Assembly: GCF_000953135.1 (NCBI RefSeq)
Contig: NZ_LN614827.1
Span: forward strand, 835,001 to 899,000
Length of the DNA: 64,000 nt
Direction of reading: 5' to 3'
Source: Legionella fallonii LLAP-10
GTDB taxonomy: Bacteria; Pseudomonadota; Gammaproteobacteria; Legionellales; Legionellaceae
Position numbers and translations under genes: made by a program
Part shown: piece after piece, positions 19,201 to 26,837 of the stretch
How positions within the stretch are numbered: the first letter of the stretch is position 1
Layout of the letters: each line of letters begins with the position of its first letter
The notes under the pieces: generated by a model
Database searches by the model: none
Told to the model about the DNA's origin: nothing
The model's input: the letters and a program-made list of their open reading frames with translations, nothing else

Positions 19201-19357
19201 TCCTCTAGGTATCGCTATTGTTGGTGGCTTGGTGGTCAGTCAGCTTTTAACTTTATATACAACACCCGTTATCTACTTAAGCATGGAAAATGCTTCTTTA
19301 CGCTTTCATCAATTTTTGGAAAAAATTAAATCACGAAGAGGTGCTTATGAACACTAA
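16253..19357 (+). CDS. mdtC: RND multidrug efflux pump subunit, MdtC-like
   Basis: This second RND pump of about 1034 residues is strongly similar to E. coli MdtC: RPIATTLLAIGLALAGILAF at the start, LPQIDFPTI, the Asp pair in GFVVDDAVVVLENV, and IGIVKKNAIMMIDFAL in the C-terminal half. I chose GTG 16253 (VNLSLLFIQ, ribosome-binding site AGAGG 8 bases upstream). It aligns with MdtC better than the ATG at 16220, which adds 11 unrelated residues. It lies 61 bases after mdtB and its end overlaps the start of the outer-membrane gene by 11 bases. Confidence 0.9.
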   Translation: MNLSLLFIQRPIATTLLAIGLALAGILAFNLLPVAPLPQIDFPTITVQAQLPGASPIVMATSVATPLERQIGRIAGISQITSSSMLGQMTIVVQFDLSRDIDGAARDVQAAINASLSQLPSNLVNNPTYRKVNPADAPIMILALTSDKYTTGEMYDVASTILQQKILRIEGIGQVNVGGSSLPAVRVELNPTALNQYNIGLEQVATIIAQANTNQAKGQITSPDGTTSTIYTNDQMFKAAEYAPLIIKYQDNSPVRISDVGEVVDSVADLRNAGFANGKPSVLLVLYKQPGANVIKTVDHVKQILPQLKASIPSAIEVTTLLDRTSTIRTSLHDVELTLLISMLLVIFVTYLFLGSFRTMIISGVAVPLSLLGSFCVMQLMGYSLDNLSLMALTISTGFVVDDAVVVLENVSRHLAMGKKPVQAALDGAKEIGFTVVSMSISLIAVFIPILLMQGIVGRLFHEFVVVLSVAILVSLIVSLSLTPMMCSRVLREEGDEKTHMFMRFVESMRQRYAHSLQWALLHPSAMLLLTLGTVVLTGYLFVVTPKGFFPQQDTERLVGSLQADQNISFQNLKKKMVQIVELIKEDPATLNVAAFMGSGGPGGNTSNTGSIFIMLKPLRERGVSTSVVLNRLRSKLTAVQGAVLYMQVPQDLTIGGRQNSAQFQYTLSDSNLQELNYWAPRVMEELSKIRGIADLNSDQLSHGLQVYVNVDHDTASRFGITPEQIDNVLYSAFGQSQVSTLYMPMNQYHVVMEVAPKYWQYPETLNDIYVKSSSGNEVPLSAFSSFAPSSTLLSVNHQSQAPAATLSFNLMPGVALGDIVQKVSAMVNDMKLPPTITGSFQGTAQAFQQSLANEPYLIAAALLAVYIVLGMLYESLIHPITILSTLPSAGLGALLALLICRTDLSIIALIGIILLIGIVKKNAIMMIDFALHVERNENKSSRDAIYEAALLRFRPILMTTMAALLGALPLVIGFGLGSELRRPLGIAIVGGLVVSQLLTLYTTPVIYLSMENASLRFHQFLEKIKSRRGAYEH

Positions 19358-20948
19358 CAATGATGAACTTAGTTCTTTTGCAATTCCCGTGGTTTGTAAA
19401 AAAAATTATAAAGTCAGTCGTTCTCTAACGAATAAATTAACGTTAATGTTTATTGGTGGCTTACTGCTGCCGTCATGTATGGTTGGTCCTGATTATAAGG
19501 CCCCTAAAGTATTTATCCCTCCTAAATTTAAAGAAATGAAAGGGCAAAAACAAGCAAAACAAGAGCCCCCACCAAGTAATGATTGGAAGCCTATAGAGCC
19601 GCAGAATTATTGTCAGCATAGTAAATGGTGGGAGATATTTAATGACCCCTTATTAAATGAACTAGAAGAACAGCTTAATAGGTACAACCAAAACATAGTG
19701 AATGCTCAAGCTAATTATATACAAGCGCTGGCCATCGTTGAGCAGGCTCGTGCTAGTTTATTTCCTACAGTAGCGGGTTCTTTTCAAATTTTTCGTCAAA
19801 AGCAGGGGGGCGGTACTACCACATTAATTAGTTCATCGGGCGGAGCAACGTCAACAGCTACAACAACAACAGGAGTAACAGGCTCATCGGCAACGACGAC
19901 TTCTTTTTCTTCTGTATTAAGTGCTTCTTGGGAGCCTGACGTGTGGGGATTAGCCAGACGTACCATTGAATCAGATCTAGCTGCCGCTCAATCTAATGCG
20001 GCATTGATAGCTTATACTCGTTTATCAGCTCAAGGTTCTTTAGCGCAATATTATTTTGAATTACGCACTTTGGACACCGATCAAAAATTATTAGATGATA
20101 CAGTTAAATCGTATAAGAGAGCATTATTATTGACACGTAATCAATATGTTTCTGGAGTTGCCTCTCAAGTAGCCGTCGCTCAAGCTAAAGCTCAATTGGA
20201 GTCAGCGGAAGCCCAAGCTTTAAATAACGGTATATTACGCGGACAATATGAACATGCTATTGCCGTGCTTATGGGACGTCCGCCCGCCTCTTTATCGTTG
20301 AAGTTTATGCCCTTGGTTTTAAAAGCACCAACTATCCCAGTAGAGGTTCCATCCGTCTGGTTGGAAAGACGTCCTGATGTTGCTGAGGCAGAGCGACTGG
20401 TGCAGAAAACAAGCGCTCTTATTGGTGTGGCGATTGCTGCTTACTTTCCGGTTCTATCTTTAACCAGTACTGCAAGTGCTGCAGGCAATACGTTCCATCA
20501 TCTCATTCATACTCCTTCAATCGGTTGGTCCGCTGGCGTACAAATAGCCGAAACAATATTCGATGCGGGACTTCGAGCTGCCACAGTCAGAGCAGCGAAA
20601 GCCGCCTATTATGCTCAGATAGCTGCTTATCGCCAAGCAGTGCTTACTGCATTTCAAGATGTTGAAGATAACCTTATTGCTTTGCGTATTTTAGGAGAAC
20701 AACGCTTGGTACAAAATAGAGCTGCAGCCAGTTCTAAATATGCTCTCAAATTGGTATTTAATCAGTACAAGGCAGGTACTGTAGATTACACCAGCGTTAT
20801 TACAGCGCAGATTACAGCCTATACAGCACAAAAAGCAGCTAATGATGTGGCGGGATTACAGATGTCTGCTGAAGTAGGGCTGATAAAGGCGCTAGGAGGG
20901 GGATGGGATGCAAAATCACTTCGTTGTGTTCTCAAGGATCATTCATGA
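19347..20948 (+). CDS. Outer-membrane efflux lipoprotein (NodT/OprM family, TolC fold)
   Basis: This outer-membrane channel of the tripartite pump is 533 residues from ATG 19347, chosen for its ribosome-binding site GAAGAGG. The lipobox LLPSC places the lipidated Cys at residue 44 after an unusually long, polar N-terminal region. Immediately after it is the family signature MVGPDYKAP. Two OEP repeats follow, with WWEIFNDPLLNELEEQL at the start of the first and PSVWLERRPDVAEAERLVQ at the start of the second. A Gly/Thr/Ser-rich segment near residues 165-190 lies in the extracellular loop region. Having its own channel in the operon differs from E. coli mdtABC, which uses TolC. Confidence 0.88.
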   Translation: MNTNNDELSSFAIPVVCKKNYKVSRSLTNKLTLMFIGGLLLPSCMVGPDYKAPKVFIPPKFKEMKGQKQAKQEPPPSNDWKPIEPQNYCQHSKWWEIFNDPLLNELEEQLNRYNQNIVNAQANYIQALAIVEQARASLFPTVAGSFQIFRQKQGGGTTTLISSSGGATSTATTTTGVTGSSATTTSFSSVLSASWEPDVWGLARRTIESDLAAAQSNAALIAYTRLSAQGSLAQYYFELRTLDTDQKLLDDTVKSYKRALLLTRNQYVSGVASQVAVAQAKAQLESAEAQALNNGILRGQYEHAIAVLMGRPPASLSLKFMPLVLKAPTIPVEVPSVWLERRPDVAEAERLVQKTSALIGVAIAAYFPVLSLTSTASAAGNTFHHLIHTPSIGWSAGVQIAETIFDAGLRAATVRAAKAAYYAQIAAYRQAVLTAFQDVEDNLIALRILGEQRLVQNRAAASSKYALKLVFNQYKAGTVDYTSVITAQITAYTAQKAANDVAGLQMSAEVGLIKALGGGWDAKSLRCVLKDHS

Positions 20949-21030
20949 CTGAATGACGCTTAACAGAGATAAATCCAAGTGCTTACTCACAAAACCCAAT
21001 GCTACATCCATTATTCAAACTGACGTTAAC

Positions 21031-21591
21031 TTAAACTTGTTTATTCGATTTTGTAGTTTCATTACCATGATTTGCTTGATGTTTGGTGTCTGATTCATTA
21101 AAAACGGGTCGATATTCATATTGCGACAGATTAAAATTTCCAGGCTCTGCGCCCAGTACGCGGATTGCTTTATCTACTGACTCATAAATAATACCTTGAA
21201 TTGTATCTTTAACTGGTATTGCTTTTCGTTCTTCCAACATATGGATTTCTGTAGTAAGTTTTATCACTTCTTGCTCGCAATAGGAGGAATTACAAGGTGT
21301 TTGCTTTCTAAGGTTAAATAAGTGTTTGATTTTTTTATCTATTTCTTCCATTTCATGATTATGAGCATCAGTCATTACTTTTTCCATTTGAGCAATAACA
21401 GAAGGGAAGGTTTCATGATGATGAGTTACCAAGTTGTCACATATTTTCGATAAAGAGTCTATTTCGGCAAGATAGGAATCTTCGCAATTTAGCTTGTGAG
21501 CAGACATTGCATTAACACAACAAGTTGGAAGTAAAGCATCACATTCCTCTCGTGAAAGAAGAGGAGGTTTGGTATTTGTGCGCTTGGACAT
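21031..21591 (-). CDS. Hypothetical coiled-coil protein, 186 aa
   Basis: I do not recognise this protein. It has no signal peptide or membrane segment. Residues about 40-130 are charged and helical with heptad character (EMEEIDKKIKHLFNLRKQ, VIKLTTEIHMLEERKA). Several cysteines fall in CDALLPTCC and CNSSYCEQE. The C-terminal 25 residues are polar and rich in Lys, Asn and Thr. It converges with the efflux operon and diverges from the SH2-like gene. It could be a Dot/Icm substrate, but there is no direct sign of that. Confidence 0.55.
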   Translation of the reverse strand: MSKRTNTKPPLLSREECDALLPTCCVNAMSAHKLNCEDSYLAEIDSLSKICDNLVTHHHETFPSVIAQMEKVMTDAHNHEMEEIDKKIKHLFNLRKQTPCNSSYCEQEVIKLTTEIHMLEERKAIPVKDTIQGIIYESVDKAIRVLGAEPGNFNLSQYEYRPVFNESDTKHQANHGNETTKSNKQV

Positions 21592-21826
21592 GATGCTATT
21601 CCTTTTGAGACAACCATATATCTAATTATAGCATCCAAATAAATATTGAGTGGGGGCTTGCGTGTTTTTGCAAAAAAATTTGGGATGGCATTTGGGACAG
21701 CTAACAATACCTAATCGTTCTAATGCGTATATCATTTATTAGATCTTTTGTTCTCAAAAAAAGTCTGCTAGTGACATAAGAAGTCTATTGTATAATAGAG
21801 CAATGAATAATTAATTGGGATTTATT

Positions 21827-22288
21827 ATGCATGCATCATCTGAAAGTACATCTATTATTTTTGCAAGAGAAATTAATGTTGACTTGGCTGCAGCTAAACT
21901 AACCTGTTTAGGAGCGCATCTTCTGGATACTAAAGCCTGTTGGTTATTGAGAGAAAGTTCAGTTGTAGGTCTTCTTACTGTTACTTTTTATAGTAATGAA
22001 GAAAAAGAATATAAGAATAACCGCATTGGTTTTATTGATGGGGAATGGGTGTTTGTCTCTGCGGATAGGAACAAAGCACTAGATTTTGCCAGTAAAGCAG
22101 AAACCTTATCTAAAAGCCACCTTCCAGAAAACAGTGCCGAATCCTTGTATGAACTGCTTCGGTCAAATGAGTTTAATCCGAAAAATATAGTACACCCTAA
22201 TGGCATAGAAGTATCTCAAACATCAGCGTACAGAGGATATGTTGATTTTGATGAGGATGAACCAGCATCCAGATATTCATGTTGGTAG
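21827..22288 (+). CDS. SH2-like domain protein, candidate effector
   Basis: The 153-residue protein looks like a stand-alone SH2 domain with a short acidic tail. A helix LAAAKLTCLGAHLL (20-33) is followed by CWLLRESS (38-45), which matches the FLVRES signature with Arg42 as the phosphotyrosine-binding Arg. Then come the strand pair LLTVTFYSN and the KNNRIGFIDGEWVF strands, in the place of the usual HYRI segment. Near 110, SAESLYELLRSN matches the second SH2 helix (SLxELV). The tail contains YVDFDEDEP. ATG 21827 was chosen because of GGGA 6 bases upstream; a perfect TATAAT lies at 21791. Bacterial SH2 domains are known mainly from Legionella, as translocated proteins that bind host phosphotyrosine. 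The assignment is by motif only. Confidence 0.65.
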   Translation: MHASSESTSIIFAREINVDLAAAKLTCLGAHLLDTKACWLLRESSVVGLLTVTFYSNEEKEYKNNRIGFIDGEWVFVSADRNKALDFASKAETLSKSHLPENSAESLYELLRSNEFNPKNIVHPNGIEVSQTSAYRGYVDFDEDEPASRYSCW

Positions 22289-22479
22289 GATTATTTATAC
22301 TTTTAAGCGTTCTCATTCTTGACAAATTATTGCTTAAAAAGTTAGCATACAGAACTTGAATCGTTAATGGCGTCAACAAAGTTTAAGCTCGGCTGTAAGC
22401 AACCAAGCGATATGTGCTTAAGTTGATACTATTAACTCTTCGTTTTCTATCGAATCTAACATAAAGAATATTTTAGATA

Positions 22480-22608
22480 ATGAATTTAAAGATTAATCCT
22501 ACATGCGGTAATGCGAGTTACAGTAAATTGACTGTAGGGTCTTCTTTTGTTCGTGTAGTCTTAGTGTTACTCGTCCTTGTGGTGGTGCTTCACTATACCC
22601 ATTCCTAA
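22480..22608 (+). CDS. Possible 42-aa single-span membrane peptide
   Basis: Within the 448-base gap 22289-22736, an ATG frame of 43 codons ends in TAA at 22606. It encodes a polar N-terminus of about 22 residues, then a strongly hydrophobic run (VRVVLVLLVLVVVL), then HYTHS. That layout is typical of small membrane proteins. No convincing ribosome-binding site is visible, so it may be chance. The rest of the gap shows the MFS promoter region and an ATCTGCC...GGCAGAT inverted pair near 22640-22675. Confidence 0.25.
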   Translation: MNLKINPTCGNASYSKLTVGSSFVRVVLVLLVLVVVLHYTHS

Positions 22609-22736
22609 GCTCTGAGCCGGCTAACTCTCTAACTTATCTGCCCCGCCTCAGGGCGATAGACCAGGCAGATAGAAATGAAAATAATGATTATATTGTGCGT
22701 TTTTCTTAAGCCCTGACAATATTTTTAGGAGTTATA

Positions 22737-24014
22737 GTGAATACATTTAAAGATAAACATCAATGGATAGCAAAAGCATATCCTTGGATTATTTGGACCA
22801 TAGCAGCGAGCTTTTTCTTCTATAAATATTTAATTCAGGTTTCTCCCAGCGTGATGACTGATGATCTGATGAAGGCGTTTCAGGTTCATGGGGCTGGCTT
22901 GGGTAATTTATCTGCATTTTATTTTTACGCGTATCTAGTGATGCAAATTCCAGTGGGGTTGATGTTAGATAGATACAGCCCTCGCTTATTAACAACAACA
23001 GCCATTTTTGTTTGCAGTATCAGCACTTATATTTTTTCTCAAACAGATACGTTCTGGGTGGCTTGTGCAAGCCGTGCGTTAATGGGAGCAGGAGCAGCAT
23101 TTGCCGCAGTATCTTGCTTTAAATTAGCAGCGGTATGGTTTAGCCCTAAACGTTTTGCATTAGTTTCGGGAATGTTCATGACTGCAGCGATGCTAGGTGC
23201 TGTTGGCGGACAAGTGCCTTTATCGATCCTTGTTCAAAATCAAGGCTGGCGTAATGCGCTTGAAATTGTCAGTGTCATGGGGATTGTTCTGGGTGTGATT
23301 TACTTCTTGGTACTCAGAGATAAACCAACAAAATCAGTACATCCTCATCATAATAAGGAAAAAGCCACTCATTTGCTAAAACATATTGTGACTAATAAAC
23401 AAGCATGGGCACTTTCTTTATACAGTGGGTTAGCCTTTGCTCCTGTCTCAGTATTCGGCGGATTGTGGGGAGTACCATTTTTAGAGAAGGCTTATCAGCT
23501 TTCGCGTACAGATGCGGCACTTGCAGTATCCTGTATTTTTATTGGTTTCGCTGCTGGCGCACCTTTTTGGGGATGGTTTTCTGACTATATTAAACGTAGA
23601 AAACCCGTTCTATTTATAGGTACATTTTCCGCTTTAATCTGTTTGTTAATAGTACTCTACAGCCCAAGTCAAGTTTTGTTCACCTTGATGGTTTTACTTT
23701 TTATCTTTGGCTTTGGTGCTAGTGGCTTTTTCACCAGTTTTGCCATGATTCGCGAATTGTTTCCCCTAGTTCTAGTGGCTACAGTTCTGGGCATTATGAA
23801 TACTTTTAATGCTGTATTTGAAGCATTATTTGAACCGGTAGTGGGAGCCATACTGGACTGGACTTGGGGAGGGGAGATACTCAATGGAATGCATCAATTT
23901 TCTATTAAAGGATACTACTTATCGTTATCTCTATTGCCCCTTTCTTTGATTTTATCCTTGATTATGTTAACAGTGATTAAAGAAACGCATTGTCGGGTGA
24001 TAGACGAGAATTGA
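22737..24014 (+). CDS. MFS transporter
   Basis: This major-facilitator permease has 425 residues and about 12 membrane segments split by a charged central loop (KPTKSVHPHHNKEKATHLLK, about 198-217). The motif-A-like segment is GLMLDRYSPRLL in loop 2-3, and the partner in the second half is WFSDYIKRRKPVL. It starts with GTG 22737 behind AGGAG at 6 bases. The family resembles the many organic-acid or phthalate-type MFS permeases of Legionella, some of which support intracellular nutrition. The substrate cannot be told. It appears monocistronic. Confidence 0.85.
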   Translation: MNTFKDKHQWIAKAYPWIIWTIAASFFFYKYLIQVSPSVMTDDLMKAFQVHGAGLGNLSAFYFYAYLVMQIPVGLMLDRYSPRLLTTTAIFVCSISTYIFSQTDTFWVACASRALMGAGAAFAAVSCFKLAAVWFSPKRFALVSGMFMTAAMLGAVGGQVPLSILVQNQGWRNALEIVSVMGIVLGVIYFLVLRDKPTKSVHPHHNKEKATHLLKHIVTNKQAWALSLYSGLAFAPVSVFGGLWGVPFLEKAYQLSRTDAALAVSCIFIGFAAGAPFWGWFSDYIKRRKPVLFIGTFSALICLLIVLYSPSQVLFTLMVLLFIFGFGASGFFTSFAMIRELFPLVLVATVLGIMNTFNAVFEALFEPVVGAILDWTWGGEILNGMHQFSIKGYYLSLSLLPLSLILSLIMLTVIKETHCRVIDEN

Positions 24015-24147
24015 TGTAAGTGTTCACGCTGCATCCTCGAGCCATATTTTTGAACGAAAAACGCACTGAGAAAATACGGCATACATCAGCGAGGTAGGTT
24101 GGGTTGTACTTTGTTTAACCCAACCTTGTTAGATACTATTCATATAG

Positions 24148-24221
24148 CACGAAAAATTCCCTCCCCTGCGCGAGAAACTCTTATCCAATAGTCAATCGCG
24201 TGGGAGGGGTAGTGAGAGGGC
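24148..24221. repeat. Degenerate copy of the dispersed palindromic repeat seen at 57143-57672
   Basis: The text GCACGAAAAATTCCCTCCCC through GGGAGGGGTAGTGAGAGGG resembles the core and right end of the units in 57143-57672 (GCACGAAAAGTTCCCTCGCC and GGGAGAGGGTTAGGGAGAGG). Its two ends are roughly complementary. It lies in the 244-base gap between the MFS and TPR genes, which converge, so it may also act as a transcription barrier. Confidence 0.5.
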
Positions 24222-24258
24222 CTTCGAAAGGTGAACGATATTTTGTTTGGCTACCCCT

Positions 24259-25365
24259 CTATAATCCCTCAATAAAAAGGCTCAATTTTTCATTAATTGG
24301 CATGGCATGATTTTTTAATGCTTTGACCAATTTTTTCTTCGCTTTTTCAGGATTTTTATGATTAAAGTAAATGCTTTGTGCAATTTCCGTGAGAAAACAT
24401 TCAGGCTCTAAACCGTTGGCTTTATCAATAAATTGCTCTGCCTTAACAAGATCTTCCTTTAAGACATGCACTAAAGCTAAGCCACCCCAGGCGTCAGCTA
24501 ATTCATCAGCCAGTACAGCTGCATTTTCATAAGTTTTCTGAGCTTCATTAATATGGTCATTAAGTAGTTGGCACCAGGCTAGAGAGATATAGCAATCATA
24601 AAATTCAGGATAAATTTCTATGGCCTTACGCAAGATACTTTCTGCGGAGTTAAACTCTCCTTGGGCCATATAAGTGGTGCCTAATGCAAACCACAGTCTG
24701 CTGTCTTGCGGACTAATTTGTAATAAGGTTTCAATTTCTTCAATAGATGTTTCTTGTGTCATGAGTCTAATCATAATATTGACTAGCTTGGCATCGTAAT
24801 TATCAACGCTTAATTCTAGAGCACGAATGCTTGTTTCTTTTGCGAGGGTTTCTTCTTGGAGATCAAAGTAAAGAAGGGAAAGAAAACCTAGGGCTTCTGC
24901 ATCATTAGGATTCAGTTCCAGTATATTTTCAACCAAACTAATGGCTTCATCCATTGAGTCTTGCCTATGTAGAATACGAGCCATTAACAGATCTGCTTCC
25001 GGATGATGATCGCCATCAAGAAGTGGGGCCAATACCTCCCATGCCTTTTCTAAGTCCTGATTTATGAAATAAATACAACCCAAGTTATAGCGAAGAGCCG
25101 GGGTGTCCATATATTTTAATGCTTCAACGAAGCAATTCTCAGCTTGCGGTAATTGGCCTTGGCTTAAGTAGAGTAAACCTTGATGGCCTAAACAAGCATC
25201 ATGATCAATTGCTTTAGCTTTATCCAGGTAGCTTTGAGCTAATTCCAGGTTATCGTGCTCGAGATAAAGAGAACTTATCTCTACCAATAAAGAGAGGTTG
25301 TTTTCATCTTGTTTTAGAAAAGAAAGATAACGTTCTAAAGTATCTGGCATTTGTTGGGTATGCAT
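24259..25365 (-). CDS. Tetratricopeptide repeat protein, 368 aa
   Basis: Most of the protein consists of about nine consecutive 34-residue TPR units. Clear examples are ALRYNLGCIYFINQDLEKAW, AEALGFLSLLYFDLQEETLA, SRLWFALGTTYMAQGEFNSA and YDCYISLAWCQLLNDHINEA, with the Gly/Ala/Pro positions of the TPR consensus. There is no signal peptide or membrane segment, so it is probably a cytosolic scaffold. The partner is unknown. It is monocistronic and converges with the MFS gene. Confidence 0.85.
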   Translation of the reverse strand: MHTQQMPDTLERYLSFLKQDENNLSLLVEISSLYLEHDNLELAQSYLDKAKAIDHDACLGHQGLLYLSQGQLPQAENCFVEALKYMDTPALRYNLGCIYFINQDLEKAWEVLAPLLDGDHHPEADLLMARILHRQDSMDEAISLVENILELNPNDAEALGFLSLLYFDLQEETLAKETSIRALELSVDNYDAKLVNIMIRLMTQETSIEEIETLLQISPQDSRLWFALGTTYMAQGEFNSAESILRKAIEIYPEFYDCYISLAWCQLLNDHINEAQKTYENAAVLADELADAWGGLALVHVLKEDLVKAEQFIDKANGLEPECFLTEIAQSIYFNHKNPEKAKKKLVKALKNHAMPINEKLSLFIEGL

Positions 25366-25519
25366 TATAGCCTGTCCTTGTAATTAATAATGAAGTAAGA
25401 CCACGCGCGGATAGTATAGTATTCTTGAGTTTGAAAAGACATTTCCTTGGTGGACTGCATATGCGTATTAATACATCGTGGTAAAATTCAAAACATGAAT
25501 AATATCAGGTCTATTTAAA

Positions 25520-25562
25520 AAAGCCCAATTTCTTTTGGATAGCATTTCAACCAGAGGGCTTT
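25520..25562 (-). terminator. Probable terminator of the STY0301-like gene
   Basis: On the minus strand AAAGCCC (complement of 25556-25562) pairs with GGGCTTT (complement of 25520-25526) and is followed by a run of T. The loop is long (29 nt), which lowers confidence. The 312-base gap 25366-25677 otherwise contains only the TPR gene's upstream region and nothing coding. Confidence 0.4.
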
Positions 25563-25677
25563 ACCTGTTTTAAACGCTATATTCAAAAGAGTAAGAGAAA
25601 GATCAAATCACCGATAACCGAGCTTTTCTTCATTACGATTTATTTCCTGGACGCTTGCCGTTGCTCATGTAGAAATA

Positions 25678-26097
25678 TTATTTAACACACCAAATTTTTT
25701 TCGGCAAAAAGCCATTATCACTTCTGACATACTGATTGTAATTTATTGTACATCGGGTGGTTTTAGCAGCTAATGGTTGGGTTAATTTGATGCCTGTTTG
25801 ATGATATTCACATACGATAAAAATTTTTTCCTTGGAAGAGAATCGCCATTTAGCCATTTTTTTAGTAATGGAATAGGGTTTTAAACTGGCTCCTTCTTTG
25901 GGATGTCCCGAATAAAAAGAGATACCACTTAAAAAATTGTTGGGAATATCAGAAATAGTTTCCCAATTATTAGGTGCAATATTGATATGCTCTATTCTAT
26001 TTATTTGTTTAGGGCAATTAGGTGTATAATTTTTGGCTTGTAGCCCAGTGGAGCTATATGTAAGACATAAGCCAACTACTAATTTCCAATAGTTCAT
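25678..26097 (-). CDS. Periplasmic/secreted STY0301-family protein
   Basis: The 139-residue protein begins with a signal peptide of about 22 residues (MNYWKLVVGLCLTYSS, cleaved near LQA-KN). The mature part has the layout of the STY0301 family: an early Cys (NYTPNCPKQI), a central SGISFYSGHPKEGASLKP segment, KWRFSSKEKIFIVCEYHQT, a PLAAKTTRC segment and a terminal IWCVK. The four cysteines probably form two disulfides. The function of this family is not established. It is monocistronic with a likely 3' hairpin. Confidence 0.65.
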   Translation of the reverse strand: MNYWKLVVGLCLTYSSTGLQAKNYTPNCPKQINRIEHINIAPNNWETISDIPNNFLSGISFYSGHPKEGASLKPYSITKKMAKWRFSSKEKIFIVCEYHQTGIKLTQPLAAKTTRCTINYNQYVRSDNGFLPKKIWCVK

Positions 26098-26365
26098 TGA
26101 GTTCCTTATAAAGCGCTTGACTTTAATTAATCAGGTGGTTGTCAATCCTGAGCACTATAAAGGTTTGGCGTCAATGAGCAACCTAATAAAGAAAGCCTTT
26201 GTTGTGCTCAGAATAATAAAGATGGCAGTAATTATAATGGTTCTTATATTGTTAAAAAATATTTATTATTACTAGACTCCAATAAAAAAATAATGTACCT
26301 TAATTTTGTAATTTTTATAGGTTGTTTTTAACAATTTAAATGCCCATTAAGCTAATATAAAAAAG

Positions 26366-26632
26366 TTAATTTGAAGTTTTTAAATTTGTGTTATTGAGAC
26401 GAGAAAAATCACTTTCCGTCTTTTTTATTTCAAATATCCTATATAAGTTTAGTGGTAATAATAAAGAATGCAGGATAAAAATTGGGTATAAATTGCTACC
26501 CACTGCATAAAAAATAAATGCCACGTTGCTGCTTGCGGCAATGAGACGTAATGTCAAAATCCTTTTGACATAAAAAGTCGCAAAAACCAATGAAGCAGCG
26601 ATATAGCCTACTATATCAATCATCGCTTCCAT
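26366..26632 (-). CDS. Small inner-membrane protein (YgjV-like), 88 aa
   Basis: Three hydrophobic segments fill residues about 4-75 (DIVGYIAASLVFATFYV, LRLIAASSNVAFIFYAVG and LYPIFILHSLLLPLNLYRIF), followed by a polar tail. The layout resembles YgjV-type small membrane proteins and the membrane part of some Legionella cyclic-nucleotide-binding proteins. The function is unknown. I chose the ATG at 26632 because GGAG lies 6 bases upstream; an ATG at 26644 would add four residues. The 268 bases between it and the STY0301-like gene are AT-rich and hold nothing I can name. Confidence 0.6.
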   Translation of the reverse strand: MEAMIDIVGYIAASLVFATFYVKRILTLRLIAASSNVAFIFYAVGSNLYPIFILHSLLLPLNLYRIFEIKKTESDFSRLNNTNLKTSN

Positions 26633-26837
26633 TTTTAACTCCATTTAAAAATCCTCATATTAAACATAGCACTTAGTCTGCCGGGGTCGCAAGTGCCTTT
26701 CAGGTAGTCGCATCCAACGAATAGTGCTCTTTTTTGATTGAGAACTTTCTTGGTTTGCTATTTTTAGTTTGCAATTGAACTATTTAATCGATTATAGTCT
26801 TGGGCACTAGAATAGGTGAACTGGACTAAATGGATTT

